NCBI GenBank assembly: GCA_021775255.1
Contig: JAJFIA010000019.1
Coordinates: 1-64,000 of the forward strand
Direction of reading: 5' to 3'
Length of the DNA stretch: 64,000 nucleotides
From: Roseovarius sp.
GTDB taxonomy: Bacteria > Pseudomonadota > Alphaproteobacteria > Rhodobacterales > Rhodobacteraceae
Part shown: positions 18,119 through 26,822 of the stretch, piece after piece
Layout of the letters: every line of letters begins with the position of its first letter
How positions within the stretch are numbered: position 1 is the stretch's first letter
Notes under the pieces: model-generated
The model's database searches: none
Seen by the model: only the letters and a program-made list of their open reading frames with translations
Told to the model about the DNA's origin: nothing
Translations under genes and position numbers: made by a program

Positions 18119-19582
18119 TTTCGCTGCCTGTTTTATTTCATCCGCCAGCAGCGAAATTCCGGGGGCAATGCGGCTGGTGGCAACCGAGGAATAAGCCAGC
18201 CGGTAATAATTGCGCGGTGGATTCCTGCCGTGAAAGAAAGACAGTGCCGGTTCGATTAAAATGCTTTTGCGACGCAGGGCCGGATCAAGCGCCTTGGTGT
18301 CCACGCCGTCAGGGGCGCGCATCCAGAAGGACGAGCCGCCAAACACTCCGCGCCCGGCAATGGTGAGGCCGTGATCCACCAGGGCCTGTTCCATGACCTT
18401 ACGGCGTTCGGCAAATATCTGGCCCATGCGGCGGATCTGGCTGTCGTAATGGCCCAGCGATAGAAAATACGCCGCCGTGCGCTGCATATGCCCCGGAGGA
18501 TGTCGGTAGAGGCTGGTGCGCAGGGCGCGTAATTCACGAATAAAGGGTTTGGAACCAACAATATAGCCCAATCTCAGCCCCGGAAAGATCGACTTGGAAA
18601 AACTGCCGACATAAATCACCCGGCCATCGGTATCGAGGGATTTGAGCGCCGGCAAGGGCGCGCTGAGGAATGAAAGCTCAAACTCGTAATCATCCTCGAC
18701 GATCAGCGCATCCATGGCCCGCGCCTTGGCCAGAAGGGCCTTGCGGCGCCCCAGTGGCATGGTGGCACCGGTGGGGGCCTGATGGCTGGGGGTGGTGAAA
18801 ATCACATCCGCCTTATCCGGCAGGGCCTCGGGCGGCAGGCCGTCGCGATCCACGTCTATCGGCTGAACGCGGCAGCGCGATTGCTCAAGAATCGTGCGCA
18901 GGGAATAGTAGCAGGGGTTTTCAACAGCGGCGATCCGACGCTGGGTCAACAGCACTTGGGCGGTCATCCACAGGGCGTTCTGCGCGCCCAATGTTACAAG
19001 AATCTCATCGGGTTGCGCGAGGATGCCGCGCCTTGGAAGGGTGTGACGGGCGATAAATTCGATCAGTTGCGGATCGTCCTGATCAAAGTAATCCGTGGTC
19101 AGCGATTGAAAATCCTTCTGCCCCAGCGCCCGCAAGGCGCATTGCCGCCAGTTGGTGTGATCAAACAAAACCGGATCGGTCTGACCATAGATGAACGGAT
19201 AACGGTAGGCCGACCAGTCCTGCGGTTTTTCCGGCACTTCAGCGCCGGAAAACCGGCGGCCAAGGGCGCGGGCCCAGTCGATGCTGTCGCGGGCCGGTTC
19301 AGCGGGGGTAAATTCAGGAGGTTCTGGTGCATTATCAGAGACATAGTAACCGGATCGACCCTTGGATGACAGGTAATCATTGGCCAGTAATTCGGTATAG
19401 GCGAGGGTCACGGTGATGCGGCTGACGCCAAGATGATCCGCCAGTTTGCGCGAGGAAGGCAGCTTTTCACCCTTGCGAAACCGGCCCGACAGGATGCCCT
19501 GCGCAACCATCTGTTGTATCTGCAACTGAAGGGTGCCTTGCGCTTCGGAATTAAGGAAAAAGGTTTCAACGGAAATTGCCAT
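18110..19582 (-). CDS. tauR: MocR-family transcriptional regulator TauR
   Basis: A 490-residue MocR protein: an N-terminal GntR winged helix (residues ~15-80, FRKGEKLPSSRKLADHLGVSRITV) fused to a class-I aminotransferase-like domain (~130-480). The PLP lysine lies in VGSFSKSIFPGLRLGY, preceded by VEDDYEFEL. TauR proteins activate taurine and sulfoacetaldehyde genes in response to taurine, and adjacency to xsc supports this name. Its stop is 103 bp before xsc. Direct repeats resembling the known TauR site flank the gene on both sides. Other MocR proteins (PdxR, GabR) are alternatives but fit the neighbourhood less well. Confidence 0.9.
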   Translation of the reverse strand: MAISVETFFLNSEAQGTLQLQIQQMVAQGILSGRFRKGEKLPSSRKLADHLGVSRITVTLAYTELLANDYLSSKGRSGYYVSDNAPEPPEFTPAEPARDSIDWARALGRRFSGAEVPEKPQDWSAYRYPFIYGQTDPVLFDHTNWRQCALRALGQKDFQSLTTDYFDQDDPQLIEFIARHTLPRRGILAQPDEILVTLGAQNALWMTAQVLLTQRRIAAVENPCYYSLRTILEQSRCRVQPIDVDRDGLPPEALPDKADVIFTTPSHQAPTGATMPLGRRKALLAKARAMDALIVEDDYEFELSFLSAPLPALKSLDTDGRVIYVGSFSKSIFPGLRLGYIVGSKPFIRELRALRTSLYRHPPGHMQRTAAYFLSLGHYDSQIRRMGQIFAERRKVMEQALVDHGLTIAGRGVFGGSSFWMRAPDGVDTKALDPALRRKSILIEPALSFFHGRNPPRNYYRLAYSSVATSRIAPGISLLADEIKQAAKLV

Positions 19583-19596
19583 ATATCCTGTCTAGA

Positions 19597-19622
19597 CTGG
19601 ACTTATTCAAAGTGCAATCTGG
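19597..19622 (+). promoter_or_regulatory. Putative TauR direct-repeat operator upstream of tauR
   Basis: CTGGACTTATT starts at 19597 and a second, weaker CTGGTATGC starts at 19619, again 22 bp apart, 15-40 bp upstream of the tauR start and reading away from it. The first copy matches the CTGGACTTA core that I recall for TauR of Rhodobacter capsulatus. The matching spacing before xsc supports a shared operator. Confidence 0.55.
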
Positions 19623-19870
19623 TATGCTTCACAGCTGCGTCGTTTCGTACAAATCATACACTAAGTGCGGGAAGCTTGTGCAAGACATCCTGAGCGCCGT
19701 GCCCTGGTAGCATCCCGGTCAAAACCCGCGAAATCGCGGTGCCCGGAGTGACGCGCAGTCGGAGTATTAATATCCAATTAGCGCCGGGGAGGCGGGCGGC
19801 TGTTGCAGGTTTTTGTTGCGCCAGGTCCAAACATTTCTAAAGCTGCTGCATGGGCCGAAGGGGGCAAAAA

Positions 19871-20218
19871 ATGATCGCTGTGATATTTGAAGTAACCATC
19901 TCGGAGGGGCGCAAGGATGACTATCTCGATATTGCCGCCAACCTGCGGCCCCTGTTGGAGGAGGTTGAGGGGTTTATCAGTGTTGAGCGGTTCCAGAGCC
20001 TGAGCGACCCGGCGAAGCTTCTGAGCCTGTCATTGTTTGAGGATGAAGCCGCGGTGCAGCGCTGGCGGGCATTATCGGCCCATCGCAAGGCGCAGGCAAA
20101 GGGGCGCGGCGGCGTGTTTGCCGATTACCGGCTGCGGGTGGCGCATGTGATCCGCGATTATGGCATGACGGACCGGGCTGAGGCGCCAAAAGACAGCCGG
20201 CAGGCGCATGCGCCATAA
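19871..20218 (+). CDS. Antibiotic-biosynthesis-monooxygenase (ABM) domain protein
   Basis: A 115-residue single-domain protein starting MIAVIFEVTISEGRKDDYLDIA. The ABM ferredoxin-like fold is suggested by LLEEVEGFISVERFQS and LLSLSLFEDEAAVQRWRA, both typical of the family. Members are small dimeric oxidases or binding proteins that act on quinones, haem or small aromatics; the substrate here cannot be predicted. I use the ATG at 19871 because the upstream alternative at 19850 adds residues (MGRRGQK) with no counterpart in the family. It follows the tauR promoter region in the divergent direction, with 288 bp between the two genes. Confidence 0.75.
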   Translation: MIAVIFEVTISEGRKDDYLDIAANLRPLLEEVEGFISVERFQSLSDPAKLLSLSLFEDEAAVQRWRALSAHRKAQAKGRGGVFADYRLRVAHVIRDYGMTDRAEAPKDSRQAHAP

Positions 20219-20357
20219 GCGGAGTGGCGGCAGGCATGTGCGGCCTGACACCGCTTGCGCGCTGGCAAATACCGGATTTTCATGGCAGATTGATCAATGC
20301 CACCCGACTTGACATTATAAGGCAACCGAAAAAAAGCAACAGAGCAGGATCAAGCCC

Positions 20358-22175
20358 TTGGCAAGAATAATCACATTACCGATTATCCTGCTGATCCTGA
20401 CACTTGGGTTCTGGGCCAGCAGCAATTTTCAGGAAATTGCCGCCGGGGTTGCCATTTTCCTTTTCGGAATGCTGATGATGGAAGACGGATTCCGCATGTT
20501 CAGCGGCGGTTTTCTGGAAAATATTCTGGAAAAAACCACCGGGTCAATCACCAGATCGCTCAGTTTCGGGATCATTTCGACGTCGATCATGCAATCAAGT
20601 TCACTGGTATCGGTGATCGTCATATCCTTTATCAGCGCCGGGCTTATCTCACTTGCGGCCGGGGTCGGGATCATCTTCGGGGCCAATATCGGCACCACAA
20701 CCGGGGCCTGGCTGGTGGCGGGGTTTGGTCTCAAGGTCAAGATTTCGGCCTATGCCATGCCGATGCTGGCGGTCAGTATCGTGCTGGTATTCCAGCGCTC
20801 GAAATATCTGCGCGGGGCCGGGTATGTGCTGGCGGGGCTTGGGTTTTTGTTCCTTGGTATCCACCACATGAAAGAAGGCTTCGAGGCCTTCCGGGATCAA
20901 TTTGATCTGACCCGCTTTGCCATGACCGGGTTTTGGGGGTTGATTGTCTATACCCTGATCGGAGCGGCGGCGACAGTTGTCATGCAATCGAGCCATGCAA
21001 CGCTTGTGCTGATCATCACGGCACTGGCCGCTTCGCAAATATCTTATGAGAATGCGCTTGCGCTGGCGATCGGGGCCAATATCGGCACGACCGTTACGGC
21101 GATCATCGGCTCCCTGACGGCCAATTTTCAGGGCAGGCGGCTGGCGCTGGCGCATCTGATTTTCAATCTGGTCACCGCCGGCGTTGCCCTCATTTTCATG
21201 AGTCAGATCCTGGTGGTGGTCGACTGGATCAGCAGGAATTTAGGCATATCCGAAACTGATTTCACCTTGAAGCTGGCGGTGTTTCATACGGTTTTCAATG
21301 TGCTCGGGGTGGCGATCATGCTGCCGATGATGAAAAAGCTGATCAATTTTCTGGAGCGCGTGATTGCCGAGCCAGTACCGGATTTGAGCAAACCGAAATA
21401 CCTTTCCAAGGCGGTGGATGAATTTCCGCAGACCATTCAGGTTGCCATGCGCAAAGAGGTTTGGCACCTTTATGAAAACGCGATTGAGCTGATCGTGCAC
21501 GGGCTTAATCTGCACCGGCATGATCTGTTTGCCTCGCAGGATGTGGCGGCATTGGTTGAGGCCAGCACCGCCCCGGTTGAAATTGATATAAACGAGCGTT
21601 ACGAGCAGCGGATCAAGGTGCTTTATGCCGCGATTGTCGAATTCGCGACCCGGGCCGGATCAAAGGATCTGCCACGGGAAGTGGTGGAAAATGTCTATGC
21701 GTTGCGCGATGCCGCCGGGCAGGTTGTGCACGCGGTCAAGGCAATAAAGCACCTGCGCCGCAATGCCACCGCTTTTACACAAAGGCCGCATGGCGTTATC
21801 ACCGGTCTTTACAATGATCTGCGCACCGAGATTGCCCGCATTCTGGTTGAGATCCGCAAACTGGAACAGGCCGATCCGGAAGACCGCAGCAGCCTGTGGC
21901 TTGACCAGGAGATGGTTCAGGTTGAGACTGATCAAAAGAGCGCCAGTTCCCGCATTGAAGCGCTAATCCGTGACAATCGCCTGACTGCGAAAGACGCGAC
22001 CTCATATCTGAACGATTCAGCCTATGCCTATGCCGCGATGCATGATCTGATCAATGCCGCGCGCACCTATTATGGCGAGACCGAGAGCGCCATGGCCGAG
22101 GTTGAAAGGATTCTGGCTTTGGATGAGGATGAAATCAGGGGCGCTTCATCGGGAAATGCCGCTTTGACTGAATAA
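20358..22175 (+). CDS. Na+/phosphate cotransporter family protein with PhoU-like tail
   Basis: A 605-residue NptA/YjbB-type symporter. The N-terminal ~320 residues hold the two inverted Na_Pi_cotrans repeats with the signature QSSS (TSIMQSSSLVSVIVISFISAG) and a second MQSSHATLVLIITALA block, plus GANIGTT in both repeats. The C-terminal ~230 residues are helical and PhoU-like (ERYEQRIKVLYAAIVEFATRAG). The start is a TTG behind AGGATCAAGCCC; no ATG fits before the first membrane helix. It probably moves inorganic phosphate, by export in bacterial YjbB. A second paralogue is cut by the right edge of the window. Confidence 0.88.
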   Translation: MARIITLPIILLILTLGFWASSNFQEIAAGVAIFLFGMLMMEDGFRMFSGGFLENILEKTTGSITRSLSFGIISTSIMQSSSLVSVIVISFISAGLISLAAGVGIIFGANIGTTTGAWLVAGFGLKVKISAYAMPMLAVSIVLVFQRSKYLRGAGYVLAGLGFLFLGIHHMKEGFEAFRDQFDLTRFAMTGFWGLIVYTLIGAAATVVMQSSHATLVLIITALAASQISYENALALAIGANIGTTVTAIIGSLTANFQGRRLALAHLIFNLVTAGVALIFMSQILVVVDWISRNLGISETDFTLKLAVFHTVFNVLGVAIMLPMMKKLINFLERVIAEPVPDLSKPKYLSKAVDEFPQTIQVAMRKEVWHLYENAIELIVHGLNLHRHDLFASQDVAALVEASTAPVEIDINERYEQRIKVLYAAIVEFATRAGSKDLPREVVENVYALRDAAGQVVHAVKAIKHLRRNATAFTQRPHGVITGLYNDLRTEIARILVEIRKLEQADPEDRSSLWLDQEMVQVETDQKSASSRIEALIRDNRLTAKDATSYLNDSAYAYAAMHDLINAARTYYGETESAMAEVERILALDEDEIRGASSGNAALTE

Positions 22176-22245
22176 TGCACATTGTCACAAAGATGAAATA
22201 CCGGGGGGTTATCCGGCACTTCAGAGCAAAACCGGAGACTGTCTG

Positions 22246-22500
22246 ATGGGAATATCCAAGAGTATCGAAAAACTGGACGAATATAACCGCCGCCTGGAAT
22301 CCGGTGAGGCTGAGAAGATCAAACCAAAACATGTGGAAAAGATCATCCATAAGCTGATGGCCAAAAAGCAAGGGCTGGCGGATGAGCTTTCCCAGGCAAT
22401 AAAAGAATCGAAAAAAGAGCGCCTCAAGCACAAGCTTGAGATAGCCAACGAACAGATAGAGCGGGCGCAATGGCTGCTGGAGAAAATCAGGGCCGATTGA
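22246..22500 (+). CDS. Small charged helical protein, unknown function
   Basis: An 84-residue protein with no family I recognise. It is almost entirely predicted helix, rich in Lys, Glu and Leu (YNRRLESGEAEKIKPKH, ESKKERLKHKLEIANEQIE), and probably forms a coiled coil. It has no signal peptide, cysteines or hydrophobic segment. It begins 70 bp after the Na/phosphate symporter, on the same strand, and is followed at once by a terminator-like hairpin, so it is likely the last gene of that transcript. Regular codon use supports a real gene. Confidence 0.65.
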   Translation: MGISKSIEKLDEYNRRLESGEAEKIKPKHVEKIIHKLMAKKQGLADELSQAIKESKKERLKHKLEIANEQIERAQWLLEKIRAD

Positions 22501-22530
22501 AAGGCCGGTTTGCCCGGCTTTCATTATTTT
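22499..22530 (+). terminator. Rho-independent terminator after the small helical protein gene
   Basis: GAAAGGCCGG and CCGGCTTTC form a stem with a one-base bulge around a short loop, starting inside the stop codon and followed by ATTATTTT. This would end the Na/phosphate symporter transcript. Confidence 0.7.
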
Positions 22531-22545
22531 GGCGGTTCACCAGGC

Positions 22546-23286
22546 TCATATCGGCTTGGCTTTGGGTTTTGGGGCCAGCGCCCGCAACGGCTTGCGTACC
22601 GCTTCGCGCAGGCCGGGGCCGCCGGGGGCCTGTACCCGTTTGGTGGCCTCGACCATCAAAACGCCACCAACCACAACAACTGAAAGCTTGCCGCCCAGGC
22701 GCTCCCACATGTCCGCGGTTTTGCGCCAGAAACGCCGGTGCGAGGGGTGCTGGTGCAAGGCCATGGCATGGCGGACAGGCATGAAATTGTGTAATTTCAA
22801 CTGGCTTTCAAGCTGCCCCTGAGAATAGGGTCGGCCAAAGCCGAACGGTGTTTTATCGCTGCGTGACCAAAGCCCGGCGCGGTTGGGCACCACAAACAAA
22901 GCCGAGCCACCGGGGCCAAGCACGCGCCAGCATTCTTCCAGCAGGGCCGAGGGCTGTTCGCTGGTCTCAAGCCCGTGCATGACCAGCAGTTTATCCACAT
23001 GGCCGGTTTCAACAGGCCAGAAAATTTCTTCGCACAGCACCGAGATGTTTGGCAAATCCGAAGGCCAGCGGATCACCCCTTGCGGCCCCGGCATCAGGGC
23101 AATCACCCGCCGCGCATCGGTAAGATAGGGCCGCAAAAACGGCACCGCAAAGCCAAAGCCCACCACCGTCTGCCCCTTGGCCTCGGGCCAGATTTTGGCT
23201 ATCTCGGCGCGCAGGGTTTTTTGCGCCGCGCGGCCAAGATCGCTGCGGTAATAGAAATTTCTCAGCTCCTGCACGTCAAGATGCAT
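22546..23286 (-). CDS. SAM-dependent methyltransferase (class I)
   Basis: A 246-residue protein with a methyltransferase type-11-like fold. The glycine-rich motif I region reads [17 protein letters not shown] (residues ~39-55), and a later segment ([22 protein letters not shown], ~117-138) matches the motif typical of these enzymes. The C-terminus is basic and Pro-rich ([20 protein letters not shown]) with a hydrophobic stretch ([14 protein letters not shown]) before it. The acceptor is unknown. It is divergent from gloB, with a twin-hairpin repeat element between the two starts. I recall this protein next to gloB in many Rhodobacterales genomes. Confidence 0.78.
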   Translation of the reverse strand: MHLDVQELRNFYYRSDLGRAAQKTLRAEIAKIWPEAKGQTVVGFGFAVPFLRPYLTDARRVIALMPGPQGVIRWPSDLPNISVLCEEIFWPVETGHVDKLLVMHGLETSEQPSALLEECWRVLGPGGSALFVVPNRAGLWSRSDKTPFGFGRPYSQGQLESQLKLHNFMPVRHAMALHQHPSHRRFWRKTADMWERLGGKLSVVVVGGVLMVEATKRVQAPGGPGLREAVRKPLRALAPKPKAKPI

Positions 23287-23329
23287 TGCAGACGGGCCTT
23301 TCTTGGGTCACTCTGAGGGTAATATTAAA

Positions 23330-23436
23330 ACGTTTCGCCTTGTTTTAGGAATAGAAACATGGCGAAACGCTGCGCAACCAATAAATGTTTAGGGCGTTTC
23401 ATGATCAATTCGCAACCCAAATTGATCACGAAACGC
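23330..23436. repeat. Twin-hairpin intergenic element, copy A
   Basis: Two hairpins separated by 23 nt. The first (23330-23370) pairs CGTTTCGCC with GGCGAAACG. The second (23394-23436) pairs GCGTTTCATGATCAATT with AATTGATCACGAAACGC, 16 of 17 positions. It ends GAAACGCTTTA. It sits between two divergent genes, 25 bp before gloB, so it is not simply a terminator. Total length 107 bp, matching three other copies. Confidence 0.85.
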
Positions 23437-23461
23437 TTTAACCGGCAAACAGGAAAATACC

Positions 23462-24229
23462 ATGGCTTTGCAACTTCTTACCATTCCCTGCCTGTCGGAT
23501 AACTATGCCTATCTGCTGCATGATCCGGCCAGCGGTGAGACCGCAGCCGTGGATGTGCCCGAGGCCGGGCCGATGATCAAAGCCCTTGAAAACAAGGGCT
23601 GGACCCTGAGCCATATCCTTTTGACGCATCACCATTGGGATCATATTGAGGGGCTTGAAAAGCTGCTTGCCGCCGCCCCGGCGCAGGTGGTTGGCGCAAT
23701 GGCCGATGCCGGACGTCTGCCACCGCTGGATATAGCGGTATCTGAGGGGGAGAGTTTTATTTTCGGGGGGGAGGAATGCCATGTTATTGATGTGTCGGGG
23801 CATACGGTGGGCCATGTCGCCTATCACTTTCCTTTGAGCAAAATTGTTTTAACCGGTGACAGCCTGATGGCGCTGGGATGCGGGCGGGTGTTTGAGGGCA
23901 CATTCCCGCAGATGTGGGCAAGCCTGTGCAAGCTTGCGGCGCTGCCTGAGGATACGATTGTGTGCTCGGGCCATGAATATACCCAGGCAAATGCAAAATT
24001 CGCTTTAACGGTTGATCCGGGTAATTTAGCCCTTATATCAAGGGCTAAGACGGTAGATGCGGCGCGCGCCAAGGGGCTTCCGACGGTGCCTTCAACCCTG
24101 AAAGAGGAGCTGGAAACCAACCCGTTTTTGCGCGCTGGCAATGCGAAAATTCAGGCAAATCTGGGCATGTCAGGCGCTGATCCGGGGGAAGTTTTTGCCG
24201 AAATTCGCCGCCGGAAGGACCGGTTTTAA
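23462..24229 (+). CDS. gloB: Hydroxyacylglutathione hydrolase (glyoxalase II)
   Basis: A 255-residue metallo-beta-lactamase-fold thioesterase that hydrolyses S-D-lactoylglutathione to D-lactate and glutathione, the second step of methylglyoxal detoxification. The metal-binding motif THHHWDH is at residues 55-61, with further ligands in VSGHTVGHVAY, LTGDSLMALGCGRVFEG and CSGHEYTQANAKF. The C-terminal HAGH domain ends NPFLRAGN, typical of glyoxalase II and binding the glutathione moiety. The start ATG follows a gap holding a twin-hairpin repeat. Length matches the family. Confidence 0.95.
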   Translation: MALQLLTIPCLSDNYAYLLHDPASGETAAVDVPEAGPMIKALENKGWTLSHILLTHHHWDHIEGLEKLLAAAPAQVVGAMADAGRLPPLDIAVSEGESFIFGGEECHVIDVSGHTVGHVAYHFPLSKIVLTGDSLMALGCGRVFEGTFPQMWASLCKLAALPEDTIVCSGHEYTQANAKFALTVDPGNLALISRAKTVDAARAKGLPTVPSTLKEELETNPFLRAGNAKIQANLGMSGADPGEVFAEIRRRKDRF

Positions 24230-24379
24230 GGCATGTAACAGGAATATAATCTCATCACATCCGGGAAATTTTCAGGGATTTTGACAAAAAAACCTTGAAG
24301 CGGCGGATTTATCGACCAAACTTTAATACTATGGGGCCATGCTGATGATATAACGGCCCTCAGCAGAAGGAGCATCAAC

Positions 24380-26716
24380 GTGCCTTCATTTTCAACCACG
24401 CTGGAACAGGCGATTCACGCGGCGCTGGCGCTTGCCAATGCCCGTCAACATGAATTTGCAACGCTGGAGCATCTGCTGCTGGCGCTGCTGGATGAGCCTG
24501 ACGCGCACCGCGTGCTGAAGGCGTGTTCGGTGGATACCGAGGATTTGCGCGGTGCGCTGGTGGATTTCATTGATGATGATCTGGCCAATCTGATCACGGA
24601 TATTGAGGGCTCGGAAGCGGTGCCGACGGCGGCTTTTCAACGGGTGATTCAACGCGCGGCGATCCATGTGCAATCGTCGGGCCGGACCGAGGTGACGGGC
24701 GCGAATGTGCTGGTGGCAATCTTTGCCGAGCGTGAATCAAATGCCGCCTATTTTCTGCAACAGCAGGATATGACGCGCTATGATGCGGTGAATTTCATCG
24801 CCCACGGCGTGGCCAAGAACCCGACATTTGGCGAATCGCGGCCGGTTACGGGGGCGCATGACGCTGAGGATGAAAACACCGGTGAAGGCCTGCGATCTGA
24901 TGCGGTTGAGGCCGGGGAATCGGCGCTGGCGAAATACTGCGTTGATCTGAATGAAAAATCCCGCGCAGGCGATATTGATCCGTTGATTGGCCGTAATTCC
25001 GAGGTGGAGCGCTGCATTCAGGTTCTGTGCCGCAGACGCAAGAACAATCCTTTGCTGGTGGGCGATCCCGGCGTTGGGAAAACTGCCATTGCTGAAGGGC
25101 TGGCACATAGGATCGTCAAGGGCGAGACGCCTGAAATCCTTGCTAAATCAACGATCTATTCGCTTGATATGGGCGCGCTTCTGGCCGGTACCCGCTATCG
25201 CGGGGATTTTGAAGAGCGGCTGAAAGCGGTTGTGACGGAGATGGAAAATCACCCCGACGCCGTATTGTTCATAGATGAGATTCATACGGTGATTGGTGCC
25301 GGGGCCACATCGGGCGGGGCGATGGATGCCTCCAACCTGCTCAAACCGGCGTTGCAGGGCGGCAAACTGCGCTGCATGGGATCGACCACTTTCAAGGAGT
25401 TTCGCCAGCATTTTGAGAAGGACCGCGCGCTTTCACGCCGGTTCCAGAAGATTGATGTGGTGGAACCGACGGTGGAAGATACGGTAAAAATCCTGCAGGG
25501 GCTGAAGCCCTATTTTGAAGAGCATCACAGCGTGAAATACACCAATGACGCCATTAAAAGCGCGGTTGATCTGAGCGCGCGCTATATCAATGACCGCAAA
25601 TTGCCCGACAAGGCGATTGATGTGATTGATGAGGCCGGTGCGGCGCAGCATCTGGTGATTGCATCAAAACGGCGCAAGAGTATCGGCACCAAAGAGATTG
25701 AAGAGGTGGTGGCAAAAATCGCGCGTATTCCGCCGAAGAATGTCTCAAAAGACGATGCAGAGGTGCTCAGGGATCTTGAGAGATCGCTCAAGCGGGTGGT
25801 GTTTGGCCAAGATCCGGCGATTGAGGCGCTAAGCTCGGCCATAAAACTGTCGCGCGCCGGGCTGCGCGAGCCGGAAAAACCGATCGGGAATTACCTGTTT
25901 GCCGGGCCAACCGGCGTGGGCAAAACCGAGGTGGCAAAACAGCTTGCGGATAATCTGGGGGTTGAGCTGCTCAGGTTTGATATGTCGGAATATATGGAGA
26001 AACACGCGGTTTCCCGGCTGATTGGCGCGCCGCCCGGCTATGTTGGTTTTGATCAGGGCGGGCTTCTGACGGACGGGGTGGATCAGCATCCGCATTGTGT
26101 GCTGCTGCTGGATGAGATCGAAAAGGCGCATCCGGATGTGTTCAATATCCTGTTGCAGGTAATGGATCACGGCAGCCTGACGGATCACAATGGCCGCAAC
26201 GTGGATTTCCGCAATGTGGTCTTGATCATGACCTCGAATGCGGGTGCCTCTGAGATGGCCAAATCCGCCATCGGCTTTGGCCGCGAGCGCCGCGAAGGCG
26301 AAGATACCGCCGCGATCGAGCGTACGTTTACACCGGAATTTCGCAACCGGCTGGATGCGGTGATTTCCTTTGCGCCGCTGCACAAGGACGTGATCATGCA
26401 GGTGGTTGAGAAATTTGTGCTACAGCTTGAGGCGCAGTTGATGGACCGGAATGTCACGATTGAGCTGAGCATGCCTGCCGCCGAATGGATTGCCAACAAG
26501 GGCTATGATGACAAGATGGGCGCGCGCCCGCTGGGCCGGGTGATTCAGGAGTATATCAAAAAGCCATTGGCAGAAGAGCTGTTGTTTGGCGAACTTGCCA
26601 AGGGCGGCATTGTCAAGGTGGGCATCAAGGATGGCAAGATTGCGCTTGAGATGGAAGGGCCACAAAAGCCGCGCATCATGGGCAAGAAAAAGCCGCCGCT
26701 GCTGACAGCGGATTAA
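24380..26716 (+). CDS. clpA: ATP-dependent Clp protease ATP-binding subunit ClpA
   Basis: A 778-residue AAA+ unfoldase that feeds substrates to ClpP. Two Clp_N repeats fill residues ~1-145. The first AAA module has Walker A GDPGVGKT (~227) and Walker [10 protein letters not shown]; the second has GPTGVGKT (~509) and [20 protein letters not shown] is the ClpP-binding loop (IGF/L type), and the ClpB middle domain is absent, which makes this ClpA. The start is GTG behind AGAAGGAGC. clpS, often found immediately upstream of clpA, is not adjacent here. The C-terminus ends in a Lys/Pro-rich tail. Confidence 0.95.
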   Translation: MPSFSTTLEQAIHAALALANARQHEFATLEHLLLALLDEPDAHRVLKACSVDTEDLRGALVDFIDDDLANLITDIEGSEAVPTAAFQRVIQRAAIHVQSSGRTEVTGANVLVAIFAERESNAAYFLQQQDMTRYDAVNFIAHGVAKNPTFGESRPVTGAHDAEDENTGEGLRSDAVEAGESALAKYCVDLNEKSRAGDIDPLIGRNSEVERCIQVLCRRRKNNPLLVGDPGVGKTAIAEGLAHRIVKGETPEILAKSTIYSLDMGALLAGTRYRGDFEERLKAVVTEMENHPDAVLFIDEIHTVIGAGATSGGAMDASNLLKPALQGGKLRCMGSTTFKEFRQHFEKDRALSRRFQKIDVVEPTVEDTVKILQGLKPYFEEHHSVKYTNDAIKSAVDLSARYINDRKLPDKAIDVIDEAGAAQHLVIASKRRKSIGTKEIEEVVAKIARIPPKNVSKDDAEVLRDLERSLKRVVFGQDPAIEALSSAIKLSRAGLREPEKPIGNYLFAGPTGVGKTEVAKQLADNLGVELLRFDMSEYMEKHAVSRLIGAPPGYVGFDQGGLLTDGVDQHPHCVLLLDEIEKAHPDVFNILLQVMDHGSLTDHNGRNVDFRNVVLIMTSNAGASEMAKSAIGFGRERREGEDTAAIERTFTPEFRNRLDAVISFAPLHKDVIMQVVEKFVLQLEAQLMDRNVTIELSMPAAEWIANKGYDDKMGARPLGRVIQEYIKKPLAEELLFGELAKGGIVKVGIKDGKIALEMEGPQKPRIMGKKKPPLLTAD

Positions 26717-26822
26717 GGCCAAATGGCAAGCCGCAGATATGAGCATGGTCTGGCTCTTGAGTACGGGAATTACTGAATACCGTGATATTCAGACCGGCGG
26801 GAGCAGGCGATTGACCGTTTGA

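Noticed and set aside
26717..26822. Inverted repeats between clpA and the OmpA-like gene as a terminator
   Set aside because: The possible stems (GGTCTG/CAGACC, ACGG/CCGT) are short with large or mismatched loops and no T-run, so I do not call a feature.
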